From a virus: 21,424 bases of DNA. The notes beneath the pieces were generated by a model. That model was not told the DNA's origin. It was given only the letters and a program-made list of their open reading frames with translations, and did no database searches. Below are positions 6,097 to 13,267 of this stretch, piece after piece. The stretch is taken from the IMG/VR virus record IMGVR_UViG_3300001683_000218, positions 1 through 21,424 of that record. The stretch is one strand, 5' to 3'. How positions within the stretch are numbered: position 1 is the first letter of the stretch; each line of letters begins with the position of its first letter. Position numbers and translations under genes: made by a program.

Positions 6097-7293
6097 TTAA
6101 AAGGATACAGCAGCACCAAGATTCACAACATAACTAGGACTTGGGCCTAACTTTGGTGCATGAACTCTTTGTAAATATGTTGCAGTAAAACGAACTAAAG
6201 GATCAGGACTATAAATCAAACTAGGCCCAATTAAATTCAACCAACCCCCACGAAAATCGGGTCTTGGAGCTGCAGCACTCTGATTGGGAAATTTAAAATC
6301 CCCATCATAATGATCGTTCTCTTGCCATTTATTAATACTTGACAATTGCAAAGATACATAATCTTTATGTATCGGAACAACCGTTGATGCAAAGATAGTT
6401 GCAGTATCGCCTGGATCAACCCCTTCATGTTTCTGATTAAAACGATATGCAACTCCCCAATGAACAGCAAGTCTATCAAACTTAGTACCTTCTAGGAAAC
6501 TCGGCATATCGCCTGGCAGAAATTGTCTAGTCCAGAATGATGCAACTTTAAAAGACATTTTACCAAAACCTAATTGTCGCCCTGCTGGTAATTCACCAGT
6601 ATCAGTAAATCTTTTAAATGTAGGTTTCGATACTGTACCAGTAGCATCATCTTTAACAGAGATAACACCGTTATCGCCCGCTTTCATAGAACTGTCACCA
6701 GTAGGTAAATAAACACCAGCAGCAACCGCCCATCCAATAGGTTTATTCCCTTGATCCCAAATCTTCTTTTTAATCATAATGTTAATGTCCTGTAAACCTT
6801 CAGACGTTCCAGTATTATAAACGCTCTTCGCATTATTACCGACATCAGGCAGTCTAACAGGCCCACGATTAACAGAACTTTCATATGTAAGATTTAAAAC
6901 AGCAGTAAAACTGTGGAAGTATTTTCTATTAAGATCAAATCCATATTTTAGGGATGATGTAAGAAAACGGCGTTGGACTTGGTTTTCTCTATGAATACCA
7001 TTAATGTCTGCTTTGCCGTCTTTATACCAATCATCCTCATCAACATTAACAAATTTAAAATTTGTAGAAAAATTGAATAGCCCAGGCGGTAGAACATATG
7101 CGTGTCCACCAATCGCTGGAACTAGTAAGGGGGGAATAAAATTCTTAACTTGATCTTTAATAAGACCACGTTCTAATATTGTAAAATCTTCGTTTACACC
7201 AAGATTTAACATACGATCTTCAAAATTTTCAGTCGCAAACGCAACTGATATGCTCCACATCCAAAAGGATGCGATCAACGCAAAATGTTTCAT
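6097..7293 (-). CDS. Outer-membrane beta-barrel, MetA/phenol-pathway transporter-like
   Basis: 398 residues from the ATG at 7293 (GAGAGG ribosome site; an upstream in-frame TTG at 7308 precedes it). A signal peptide (HFALIASFWMWSISVAFA) is followed by alternating amphipathic strands. The segment DINIMIKKKIWDQ then WAVAAGVYLPTGDSS is typical of the 'transporter / MetA-pathway of phenol degradation' barrels. The final residue is Phe (NLGAAVSF), the outer-membrane insertion signal. It is the first gene of the three-gene exported block and may admit the substrate of, or dock, the cytochrome-containing protein 14 bases downstream. The same fold could instead alter phage adsorption or host permeability. 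Confidence 0.72.
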   Translation of the reverse strand: MKHFALIASFWMWSISVAFATENFEDRMLNLGVNEDFTILERGLIKDQVKNFIPPLLVPAIGGHAYVLPPGLFNFSTNFKFVNVDEDDWYKDGKADINGIHRENQVQRRFLTSSLKYGFDLNRKYFHSFTAVLNLTYESSVNRGPVRLPDVGNNAKSVYNTGTSEGLQDINIMIKKKIWDQGNKPIGWAVAAGVYLPTGDSSMKAGDNGVISVKDDATGTVSKPTFKRFTDTGELPAGRQLGFGKMSFKVASFWTRQFLPGDMPSFLEGTKFDRLAVHWGVAYRFNQKHEGVDPGDTATIFASTVVPIHKDYVSLQLSSINKWQENDHYDGDFKFPNQSAAAPRPDFRGGWLNLIGPSLIYSPDPLVRFTATYLQRVHAPKLGPSPSYVVNLGAAVSF

Positions 7294-7311
7294 TACTATA
7301 CCTCTCAAATA

Positions 7312-7707
7312 TTATAATACTGGTGCTCTCATTTCTTCTATTTTTTCATAAAATGAATTAATAGTTCCATTATTTTCTATATAAACATCAACATCCTCAC
7401 CCGACAAACCATTTTCACTAGCATGACTTCTATCTCTTATTAATTCTTGGTCACGATTAATATAAACAACAATACCGCCACGATTTCTAATCCAAAGTGC
7501 TTCATTAGAAAAACGAACATCTGTAATCACAAAAGAAAAACCTGGCTGTCTATTAATATACATCTCAGCATTTTTTACCCATATATTAACATCCATACTT
7601 CTGGCAACATCAGTTCCTAATTGTTGATAAAGTTGTCGAGGTGATTTACCCCATGGCTCAACAACTTTCTCTTTATTGTCAATTTGTTCATCAGTAAGAT
7701 TGAACAT
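7312..7707 (-). CDS. 1: Deoxynucleoside monophosphate kinase, C-terminal part (split)
   Basis: 131 residues matching the latter part of T4 gp1-type dNMP kinases: MFNLTDEQI, PWGKSPRQLYQQLGTDVARS, VITDVRFSNEALWIRNRGG, VVYINR and HASENGL. These enzymes phosphorylate dNMPs for phage DNA synthesis. The P-loop is missing here and lies in the overlapping upstream frame (7691-7864). The ATG at 7707 has AAAGG only three bases upstream, so independent initiation is possible but not ideal. Together the two pieces would total about 188 residues, a plausible full enzyme. Either two chains assemble, a +1 frameshift joins them, or the gene is broken. Confidence 0.75.
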   Translation of the reverse strand: MFNLTDEQIDNKEKVVEPWGKSPRQLYQQLGTDVARSMDVNIWVKNAEMYINRQPGFSFVITDVRFSNEALWIRNRGGIVVYINRDQELIRDRSHASENGLSGEDVDVYIENNGTINSFYEKIEEMRAPVL

Positions 7708-7864
7708 CGCCTTTGTTTAAAGGTTTTGCAAAAGAGTAATGTACAAACTGATAAGTATCTACTAAATATTTGCCAGCAGTATCTTTACCACTTCTCGCCT
7801 TACCAGCAAATCCGATAACCAACGGTTGACCATCGTTATTTGTCCAACCAAGAATAGGGAACAT
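7691..7864 (-). CDS. Deoxynucleoside monophosphate kinase, N-terminal P-loop part (split)
   Basis: 57 residues from the ATG at 7864 to a TGA at 7693-7691. It contains GFAGKARSGKDTAGKYL, the nucleotide-binding P-loop of dNMP kinases, and a typical continuation HYSFAKPLN. Immediately after that the frame diverges. The conserved continuation (MFNLTDEQ) is in the +1 frame and overlaps by 17 bases. Its start overlaps the stop of the 59-residue gene as TAATG, with AAGGAG upstream. Confidence 0.72.
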   Translation of the reverse strand: MFPILGWTNNDGQPLVIGFAGKARSGKDTAGKYLVDTYQFVHYSFAKPLNKGDVQSY

Positions 7865-8043
7865 TATTTAGATTCTCCTTTTCGATGATCTGGGCCACGT
7901 TTGATTTCATGTTTCCATTTGTGATTTGGGTATTTTCCATCTTTATCGGCAACAGGAATATACCCTTCTAATTTATTCCGATATGACTTTGCTTCAGATT
8001 TCTTTTCAAAGAATTCCTTTCCAACCTTAAAAAGTTTCTTCAT
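7864..8043 (-). CDS. Small basic phage protein, unknown function
   Basis: 59 residues, strongly basic, with an N-terminal KKLFKVGKEFFEKKSEAK segment and a C-terminal HKWKHEIKRGPDHRKGESK tail. The start ATG at 8043 has GTGGAG upstream and the stop overlaps the dNMP-kinase start. The composition suggests a nucleic-acid contact, but no family is recognised. Confidence 0.65.
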   Translation of the reverse strand: MKKLFKVGKEFFEKKSEAKSYRNKLEGYIPVADKDGKYPNHKWKHEIKRGPDHRKGESK

Positions 8044-8057
8044 TTTTTAACTCCACT

Positions 8058-8174
8058 TTAATGTGTTGCTACTAACCAAACAATACCAAATGGGGCAAAC
8101 ATAACTGCTAGGAAATAAGTCAATACAAAAACGACTGTTAAAAGTCCTAATGTTGCTTTAAATATATGTTCCAT
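8058..8174 (-). CDS. 38-residue single-membrane-segment peptide
   Basis: A tiny protein from the ATG at 8174 with GGAG eight bases upstream. It is almost entirely hydrophobic (residues ~8-36), with one long or two short membrane helices. It is the first gene after promoter copy 2 and could be an early membrane-acting phage peptide. No family recognised. Confidence 0.6.
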   Translation of the reverse strand: MEHIFKATLGLLTVVFVLTYFLAVMFAPFGIVWLVATH

Positions 8175-8202
8175 AATTTGCTCCAATCTAATTGTTAGTA
8201 TA

Positions 8203-8235
8203 AGAATACCAAAAATATAGTCATAATACAAGGAA
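8203..8235 (-). promoter_or_regulatory. Candidate early-type promoter, copy 2 of 4
   Basis: On the minus strand: TTCC (8235-8232), TTGTAT (8231-8226), 17-bp spacer ending TTTGG, TATTCT (8208-8203), giving an extended -10 TGGTATTCT. Transcription would start near 8196, leaving a ~20-base leader with GGAG before the 38-residue peptide gene. Confidence 0.7.
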
Positions 8236-8291
8236 AAGGTTACTCTTTATAAATCAATGACTTGTAAGTATATGATTCTAAAGGGTTTTTT

Positions 8292-8353
8292 GACCGTCTG
8301 AGTCGCTGTTTATGAGTTATTCTCTGCCGGCCATACTAGGGTATTCGCCAGTC
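8292..8353 (-). other. GC-rich possibly structured segment after the SbmA-like gene
   Basis: This 62-base stretch is clearly richer in G+C than its surroundings. On the minus strand its ends GACUG/CGGUC can pair. An alternative hairpin is CUGGC..AUAC-CCUA-GUAU..GCCGG, and a GAG-AAUAA-CUC mini-hairpin is present. There is no coding frame, T-run or tRNA signature. It could be a 3' stabilising structure, a small RNA or a termination region; I cannot assign it. Apart from this and promoter copy 2, I see nothing in 8175-8355. Confidence 0.35.
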
Positions 8354-8355
8354 AA

Positions 8356-9369
8356 TTAAACCCTCTTAAATCGCTCTAAATTGCGTTCAAACTCTTTGAG
8401 TCTTTTCCATATAGACCGAAATTCAGTTATCATAACCCAGCGGAATAGGAAAAAAGCGAGGCCTTCATGTACCTTACCAAACGCATTACTGACTTGAACC
8501 ACTATACCCAACGTAATTAACTTAGTAAATAGACCAGAACCAACTAATAGGTATGGAACTACTACCATGAATTGATTATATAAATTTATCCATCCTTCGG
8601 TATAACCATAATGCCAAAATAATCTTTGATAATTAAATCTAATACCAGTAAACAACTCAAGTATAGTATCAGGTTGTGCATAATTCTTTTTATCATCCTC
8701 TGCAAAAACTAATTCTTTTCTAAATGCAGCTTCAACTTTTTGGTTATTGTATTCAAGGCCTGGAAGTTTTGAACCAACAATCCATGTAATAATTAATCCA
8801 CCAATGGATATTCCAAATGCAATCCAAACTAAACTACCTTCAAAATATCCAAAATAAGGAATAATTACTTTCTCACTTAATCCATATAACAAAGGAATAA
8901 ATGCTATCAATGTCATTATAGTACGAATAAGATTAACACCAAGATTCTCAAGAATCAATACAAATCTTTTTATATCTTCCTGTATCCTTTGAGATGCACC
9001 TTCAATTTCTTCCTCAACATTTGTCCATTGAGGCATATAATGAAATGTTAAAGCTTCTCTCCATCTCAAACCATACCATCTTGTAAAGAAATCAGTAAAG
9101 GTTTGAAGAAACATAAATGGCATCGCAAGCATAAAAAATGATTTATCTGATGTCTCAAATGATATTAATTTTGTATAAAATAAATCTATACCCACTTGCG
9201 GATTATTAACATAATCAGCAGACTTTTGCATGAGATCATAGAATCCACCATACCATTCATTTATCATAACAGTAAGTGATACTTGTGCCCACATTAATAT
9301 CATTATAAACGAAAGTCCACCCCATGCCCATACTCTCCATTTTTTACTACAGAAAAAAGATTTAATCAT
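8356..9369 (-). CDS. SbmA/BacA-like inner-membrane peptide transporter
   Basis: 337 residues with several membrane helices. It is closely patterned on E. coli SbmA and rhizobial BacA: YGGFYDLMQ, FFTRWYGLRWREALT, IEGASQRIQEDIKRFVLILENLGV, TLIAFIPLL, GSKLPGLEYNNQKVEAAFRKELV, FAEDD, and a terminal RSIWKRLKEFERNLE. SbmA/BacA are proton-driven homodimers that import peptides (microcins, proline-rich and NCR peptides) and vitamin-like molecules; no ATPase domain is expected. It is ~70 residues shorter than E. coli SbmA, missing N-terminal membrane helices. The start ATG overlaps the preceding gene's stop (ATGA). The role in infection is unknown: nutrient import, or altering peptide sensitivity. Confidence 0.88.
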   Translation of the reverse strand: MIKSFFCSKKWRVWAWGGLSFIMILMWAQVSLTVMINEWYGGFYDLMQKSADYVNNPQVGIDLFYTKLISFETSDKSFFMLAMPFMFLQTFTDFFTRWYGLRWREALTFHYMPQWTNVEEEIEGASQRIQEDIKRFVLILENLGVNLIRTIMTLIAFIPLLYGLSEKVIIPYFGYFEGSLVWIAFGISIGGLIITWIVGSKLPGLEYNNQKVEAAFRKELVFAEDDKKNYAQPDTILELFTGIRFNYQRLFWHYGYTEGWINLYNQFMVVVPYLLVGSGLFTKLITLGIVVQVSNAFGKVHEGLAFFLFRWVMITEFRSIWKRLKEFERNLERFKRV

Positions 9370-9776
9370 GCATAAATACCTTCTTTTGGAATTATATCAT
9401 CATACCAACATTCCATTCCTGTAGATATATTGGAGCAATCAAGTCTAAGTAAAAATTCTGTTTTTGTATCTTGTCTATGTTTTTCTAAGATAAAAGTTTT
9501 TTCACATTTAGGACAATCAATCTTTCGCCGTTTTAAATGTTTTGCAACTCTTTCTGGTAGATTTATCAATTGAAAATGTTCAGATTTACCCAATGAATGA
9601 TAAACATAAACATCTAATCTTTTTTGACAATAACGACAGTAAACCATTACAAGGTCATGTGGATTTACTAAAGGATTATTTTGTAAAGAATTTTTAACTT
9701 TACTACCCTTAGAAACCTTTTTGACTTTATCTTGTATTTTTATGTTTGTTTTGATTAAAACATCATCGATTTTCAT
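9366..9776 (-). CDS. Zinc-ribbon protein of unknown function
   Basis: 136 residues. Two CxxC knuckles (CRYCQ and CPKCEK, ~40 residues apart) suggest a single zinc-binding site, and two more Cys lie near the C-terminus (LDCSN, ECWYDD). The N-terminal third is Lys-rich. It is coupled by an ATGA overlap to the SbmA-like gene, with GAGGAA upstream of its own start. I recognise no named family; nucleic-acid or protein binding is possible. Confidence 0.65.
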   Translation of the reverse strand: MKIDDVLIKTNIKIQDKVKKVSKGSKVKNSLQNNPLVNPHDLVMVYCRYCQKRLDVYVYHSLGKSEHFQLINLPERVAKHLKRRKIDCPKCEKTFILEKHRQDTKTEFLLRLDCSNISTGMECWYDDIIPKEGIYA

Positions 9777-9797
9777 AGATATATTTCCTCAAAAAAA

Positions 9798-9873
9798 TGG
9801 AGCTACTGGAGAGATTCAAACTCCCGACCTGCTGATTACAAATCAGCTGCTCTATCAACTGAGCTACAGTAGC
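9798..9873 (-). tRNA. tRNA-Thr(UGU)
   Basis: Acceptor stem GCTACTG/CAGTAGC fully paired. The D arm has AGCTCAGTTGATAGAGC, the anticodon stem-loop is GCTGA-TTTGTAA-TCAGC with anticodon UGU (plus-strand ACA at 9838-9840), and the T arm is GGGAG-TTTGAAT-CTCTC with one weak pair. Encoded CCA at 9800-9798. Confidence 0.96.
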
Positions 9874-9883
9874 TTGAATGAAG

Positions 9884-9956
9884 TGGAGCTAGAGAGAATC
9901 GAACTCCCGACATCTGCCTTGCAAAAGCAACGCTCTCCCATCTGAGCTATAGCCCC
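9884..9956 (-). tRNA. tRNA-Ala(UGC)
   Basis: Acceptor stem GGGGCTA/TAGCTCC with the G3-U70 wobble that defines alanine identity. The D arm has AGCTCAGATGGGAGAGC, the anticodon loop TTTGCAA has anticodon UGC, and the T arm is GGGAG-TTCGATT-CTCTC. A73 discriminator. CCA is not encoded, unlike the two other tRNAs. The anticodon stem has two G-U pairs. Confidence 0.95.
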
Positions 9957-9961
9957 TTTGT

Positions 9962-10768
9962 TTATAATTCGACTAACGGATCAGCAGATTTACTTGTACC
10001 AAGATTAAAGTTAATAATAGCTGCTACACGAATTCCACTACCAGTAAAAGTATTTGATTCGTGCCATAAATAGCCTGGATGTAATACAGACAATCCTACT
10101 TCTGGTTTGATAGCTCGTGCTTTTCTATTATACGGATATGATATAGCTGGTCTAGGATCAAGTAAAAGCATATTCCCTTGTGTTTCAAAATCCTTTGGAT
10201 GTGTACTAGGTGACTTTGGTGTTTGTTTATCCATCAAAGTATTTACATCAAGTTTCGGTGCTGGTATACGAATTAAAAAATCTTCCCAATTATTGTTTTC
10301 CATACAATCTACATCAACAGTAAATTCTCCCCCGACTGTAAGATAGGTAATCACCACACCATCAAAACCATGATGGTAATGAGGATAAGTACGTTGACCC
10401 CATGTTTGAATATTACCAAAACATTTCGCCTTTATTTTCATATCCGCAACATCTGTAACACCCCACGAATTTGCAACATAATAACGAATTAATTCAGTTG
10501 TAATTTCCCGATATTGTTGAATGTGTTTATCATCATCTACAAACATATTATAATGATGTCTACTAGTATATTCACTATCTGCACCATCTGGAGTAGATGT
10601 TTGATACTTACTTTGATATGCGTGTTTAGCAATATTTTTAATTAAACCAATACGCATTTCTTCGGGCAACTTAAACCTAATCTGTCCAATACTAGTTGAC
10701 CAATCTTCTTCAAAACTAAAAGCGTCCTTTAAAGGATGCTCTGAATTTTTTAAATAACAATCATTCAA
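9962..10768 (-). CDS. 2OG-Fe(II) oxygenase-like protein
   Basis: 268 residues. The start is a TTG at 10768 with AAGGAG six bases upstream; no in-frame ATG occurs near it. The second half has the layout of phage 2OG-Fe(II) oxygenases (PF13759-like): a metal-binding histidine cluster in PHYHHGFDGVVITYL (residues ~129-143), LLLDPRPAISYPY, then PEVGLSVLHPGYLWHESN with His236, and RVAAIINFNL with Arg247 for 2-oxoglutarate. Marine myoviruses commonly carry such enzymes, with mostly unknown substrates (protein, nucleic acid or small molecule). It follows the aldehyde dehydrogenase by 11 bases, so oxidation of a common compound is possible but unproven. Confidence 0.75.
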   Translation of the reverse strand: MNDCYLKNSEHPLKDAFSFEEDWSTSIGQIRFKLPEEMRIGLIKNIAKHAYQSKYQTSTPDGADSEYTSRHHYNMFVDDDKHIQQYREITTELIRYYVANSWGVTDVADMKIKAKCFGNIQTWGQRTYPHYHHGFDGVVITYLTVGGEFTVDVDCMENNNWEDFLIRIPAPKLDVNTLMDKQTPKSPSTHPKDFETQGNMLLLDPRPAISYPYNRKARAIKPEVGLSVLHPGYLWHESNTFTGSGIRVAAIINFNLGTSKSADPLVEL

Positions 10769-10779
10769 TTGTTTCTCCT

Positions 10780-12270
10780 TTAGTGATCTATTTGTGCCTT
10801 TTGTACTTTACCAGAATAATCAACCATACATGATTTCCATTCAGTACAGTTATCAATCATAGAACTACCAGCGTCCCTATGTCCATTACCAGTTCCTTTA
10901 ATACCACCAAACGGTAATTGAATTTCTGCACCAATAGTTGATGCATTAATATAACACAAACCAGTTTCAATTTCATTCAATGCTCGAAATGCAAAGTTGA
11001 CATCATTAGTATATACAGCTGCACTTAAACCATATTTAGTATTATTAACCATCCAGATTGCTTCATTAACATTACTAAATGTTGTTACTGCAACGACAGG
11101 GCCAAATATTTCTTCTTGCATTAACTCATCATTAATATCTATGTTGTCAAAAATAGTTGGTTCATAAAACCATCCATTACAATCTTCATTCGGTTGTCTT
11201 ATATGATTTCCACCAACCAAAGGTGTATGTCCATTTATTTTTGCCTGTTCAACATATTTTATAACTTTATTTAATGCTTTTTCATTAATCAATGGCCCTA
11301 CATCTGTTTTATCTTTCGTACCATCACCAAGACTTAGAGTTTTAGTTTTTGCAACTAGTTTCGCAATAAATTCTTCATGGATATCTTCATGTACCATAAC
11401 TCTACTGCAAGCAGTACACCGTTGACCAGTAGTACCAAATGCTCCCCATACTACACCTTCAACTGCCAAATCAATATCAGCATCTTCCATAACAACGATT
11501 CCGTTTTTCCCACCCATTTCTAACGAATATGGTTTCATCATAGATGCACAAGTTGTTGCTACAATCTTACCTGTAGCAGTAGAACCTGTAAACGAAATCA
11601 TTTTTACTTTTGGATTTACAAGTAATGGCATACCAGCAGTTACTCCATAACCAGTTACAACATTAAAGACTCCAGCGGGTAATCCTGCTTCATGGAAAAC
11701 CTCTGCAAGTTTAATGACAGACCAAGGCGTATCCTCAGCAGGTTTAATAACCATTGTGTTTCCTGCTACTAATGCTGGGAATGATTTCCAAGACGGAATT
11801 GCAATCGGGAAGTTCCATGGCGTGATTGCACCAATAACACCAATCGGTTCTTTTCGGGACATACACCATTTATTTTCTAATTCTGAAGGAACAACTTCAC
11901 CCGCCATTCGTCTACCTTCACCAGCTGCATAATATGCCATGTCAATTGCTTCTTGAACATCACCTCTAGTTTCTGATAAAGGTTTACCCATTTCTTGAGT
12001 CATTTGTCCAGCAATACATTCTTTATCTCTTAAAAGAATCTCTGCAGCTTTATACAGAATTTCACCACGCTTAGGTGCTGGAGTATTTTTCCACATTCTA
12101 AAAGCATCATGAGCAATCCCAACTGCTGTATCTACATCTACTGGTGCTGAATCTTGAAACTCTGAAAGAACTTTTCCTGTAGCTGGGTTTATGTTTTGGA
12201 AAGTTTTCTTAGTAACGCCCTCCATCCATACACCACCAACAAAATTTTTGTATATCATATTAATTACCAT
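10780..12270 (-). CDS. NAD(P)-dependent aldehyde dehydrogenase
   Basis: 496 residues, full length for the ALDH superfamily. Hallmarks: Asn153 in TPWNFP, the Rossmann segment SFTGSTATGK (~226-235), general base Glu251 in LEMGGKN, catalytic Cys285 in TTGQRCTACSR, EEIFGPV and LPFGGIKGTGNGHRDAG. The enzyme oxidises an aldehyde to a carboxylate with NAD(P)+ reduction. The C-terminal pattern (IGAEIQLPFGG, then EWKSCMVDYSGK) suggests a branch used in semialdehyde or amino-acid breakdown, but the substrate cannot be read from sequence. Two ATGs compete for the start (12270 and 12258). It is complete and intact, an unusual cargo for a phage. The preceding secreted-peptide gene overlaps its start. Confidence 0.95.
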   Translation of the reverse strand: MVINMIYKNFVGGVWMEGVTKKTFQNINPATGKVLSEFQDSAPVDVDTAVGIAHDAFRMWKNTPAPKRGEILYKAAEILLRDKECIAGQMTQEMGKPLSETRGDVQEAIDMAYYAAGEGRRMAGEVVPSELENKWCMSRKEPIGVIGAITPWNFPIAIPSWKSFPALVAGNTMVIKPAEDTPWSVIKLAEVFHEAGLPAGVFNVVTGYGVTAGMPLLVNPKVKMISFTGSTATGKIVATTCASMMKPYSLEMGGKNGIVVMEDADIDLAVEGVVWGAFGTTGQRCTACSRVMVHEDIHEEFIAKLVAKTKTLSLGDGTKDKTDVGPLINEKALNKVIKYVEQAKINGHTPLVGGNHIRQPNEDCNGWFYEPTIFDNIDINDELMQEEIFGPVVAVTTFSNVNEAIWMVNNTKYGLSAAVYTNDVNFAFRALNEIETGLCYINASTIGAEIQLPFGGIKGTGNGHRDAGSSMIDNCTEWKSCMVDYSGKVQKAQIDH

Positions 12271-12547
12271 CTCTAAAATAACATCCCGCCCAATAGGAAC
12301 AAGTAGTATAATTTAATGTTGCACCAGCAACCATTTTTTGTGCTACATCTTTATCCATAACATACTTCATCGATGGATTATCACCTACACATAAATCACC
12401 TGTAGCATATGTATCAATTTTACATTCCTCTAATGTTGCATATTCTGTTTTCTGTACATCTTGAACATAAGGCCCACTATCATATATCATTGGATCATAT
12501 GTATAACTACCTAAGACTAAACCTAACATAATTAAAATAACAGACAT
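12260..12547 (-). CDS. Small exported cysteine-containing protein, unknown
   Basis: 95 residues with a short N-terminal hydrophobic stretch (MSVILIMLGLVLGSYTY) typical of a signal peptide. The mature part has four Cys (EECK, DLCV, TTCSYWAGCYF), well suited to two disulfides in the periplasm. AAGGAG precedes the ATG at 12547. It lies between the IscA-like gene and the aldehyde dehydrogenase, whose start it overlaps. No family recognised. Confidence 0.65.
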   Translation of the reverse strand: MSVILIMLGLVLGSYTYDPMIYDSGPYVQDVQKTEYATLEECKIDTYATGDLCVGDNPSMKYVMDKDVAQKMVAGATLNYTTCSYWAGCYFRDGN

Positions 12548-12560
12548 AATAAACTCCTTT

Positions 12561-12887
12561 TTAATTCATTGAAAAACTTTCACCACATCCACACGTTGAT
12601 GTAGCGTTTGGATTAATAAACTGAAACCCCTTCCCTTGTAAACCATCTTCAAAATCTAACGCCATACCTTTTAAGTATATTATACTCTTTGCATCCATAA
12701 AAACTTTATAACCTTCATAATCAAAAATTGTATCACCAGACGCCTCGGACGTAAATTGTAGATCATAAGAAAGTCCAGAACATCCACCACCCTTGACTGC
12801 TAGACGTAAACCAATATCACTAGGGAACTCACTAATTAAGTACTTCACCTGTTTACTTGCTTTTGGTGTAATGGTTACAAAATCCAT
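12561..12887 (-). CDS. A-type iron-sulfur carrier (IscA/ErpA/HesB-like)
   Basis: 108 residues, typical for the HesB/IscA family. The three ligand cysteines are present: GGGCSGLSYDLQF (~Cys36) and CGCGESF near the C-terminus. Other hallmarks are GLRLAVKGGG, the central FMDAKSIIYLKGMALDFED and GFQFINPNA. These proteins hand Fe-S clusters to target enzymes. Similar genes are known in marine T4-like phages. A strong AAGGAG precedes the start. It could support host or phage Fe-S enzymes during infection. Confidence 0.93.
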   Translation of the reverse strand: MDFVTITPKASKQVKYLISEFPSDIGLRLAVKGGGCSGLSYDLQFTSEASGDTIFDYEGYKVFMDAKSIIYLKGMALDFEDGLQGKGFQFINPNATSTCGCGESFSMN

Positions 12888-12888
12888 A

Positions 12889-13263
12889 CTATCTCCTTGT
12901 AATTGCTACAATCTTTCTAATCTGTTTTTCGATAACATCTTTCCTGTTAGGCCATTTAATATAAATATCATCTGGATTTTTTTGTAGATTTTTCAATAAA
13001 GGCATAATTATTTTTTCTACATTTAGTAATTCTTCTTTACGTTTCTTTTCCAGTTCTTGTATTTTAGAAGTATCACCACTTCTAACTTCTAAAAGTTTAT
13101 TGATTTTTTGTTCAAGATCATTAGATATACTTGCACTTTCTTCAGCAACCTTTGATCGAACCTTTGATTCAAATTCTTCAACTTCGGCTTCATCAACTGT
13201 CGAAAAACCAAAATCAAATTCACCATAATCTTCTATATTAATGTCTTGTTTATCATTAACCAT
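12889..13263 (-). CDS. T4-like phage coiled-coil protein, unknown
   Basis: 124 residues: an acidic N-terminus (~1-45), a heptad-like helix (~45-95, KINKLLEV, then ELEKKRKEELL), then LLKNLQKNPDDIYIKWPNR and QIRKIVAITR. The NP-x-x-YIKWPNR type ending recurs, as I recall, in small conserved proteins of marine T4-like phages, but I cannot name a function. It abuts the IscA-like gene and follows the glycosyltransferase by four bases. Confidence 0.65.
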   Translation of the reverse strand: MVNDKQDINIEDYGEFDFGFSTVDEAEVEEFESKVRSKVAEESASISNDLEQKINKLLEVRSGDTSKIQELEKKRKEELLNVEKIIMPLLKNLQKNPDDIYIKWPNRKDVIEKQIRKIVAITRR

Positions 13264-13267
13264 ATTC

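Noticed and set aside
7691-7707. TTTAAAC slippery heptamer as a programmed -1 frameshift in the dNMP kinase
   Set aside because: The heptamer is in the right phase, but slippage by -1 leads into the wrong frame; joining the two conserved frames needs +1.
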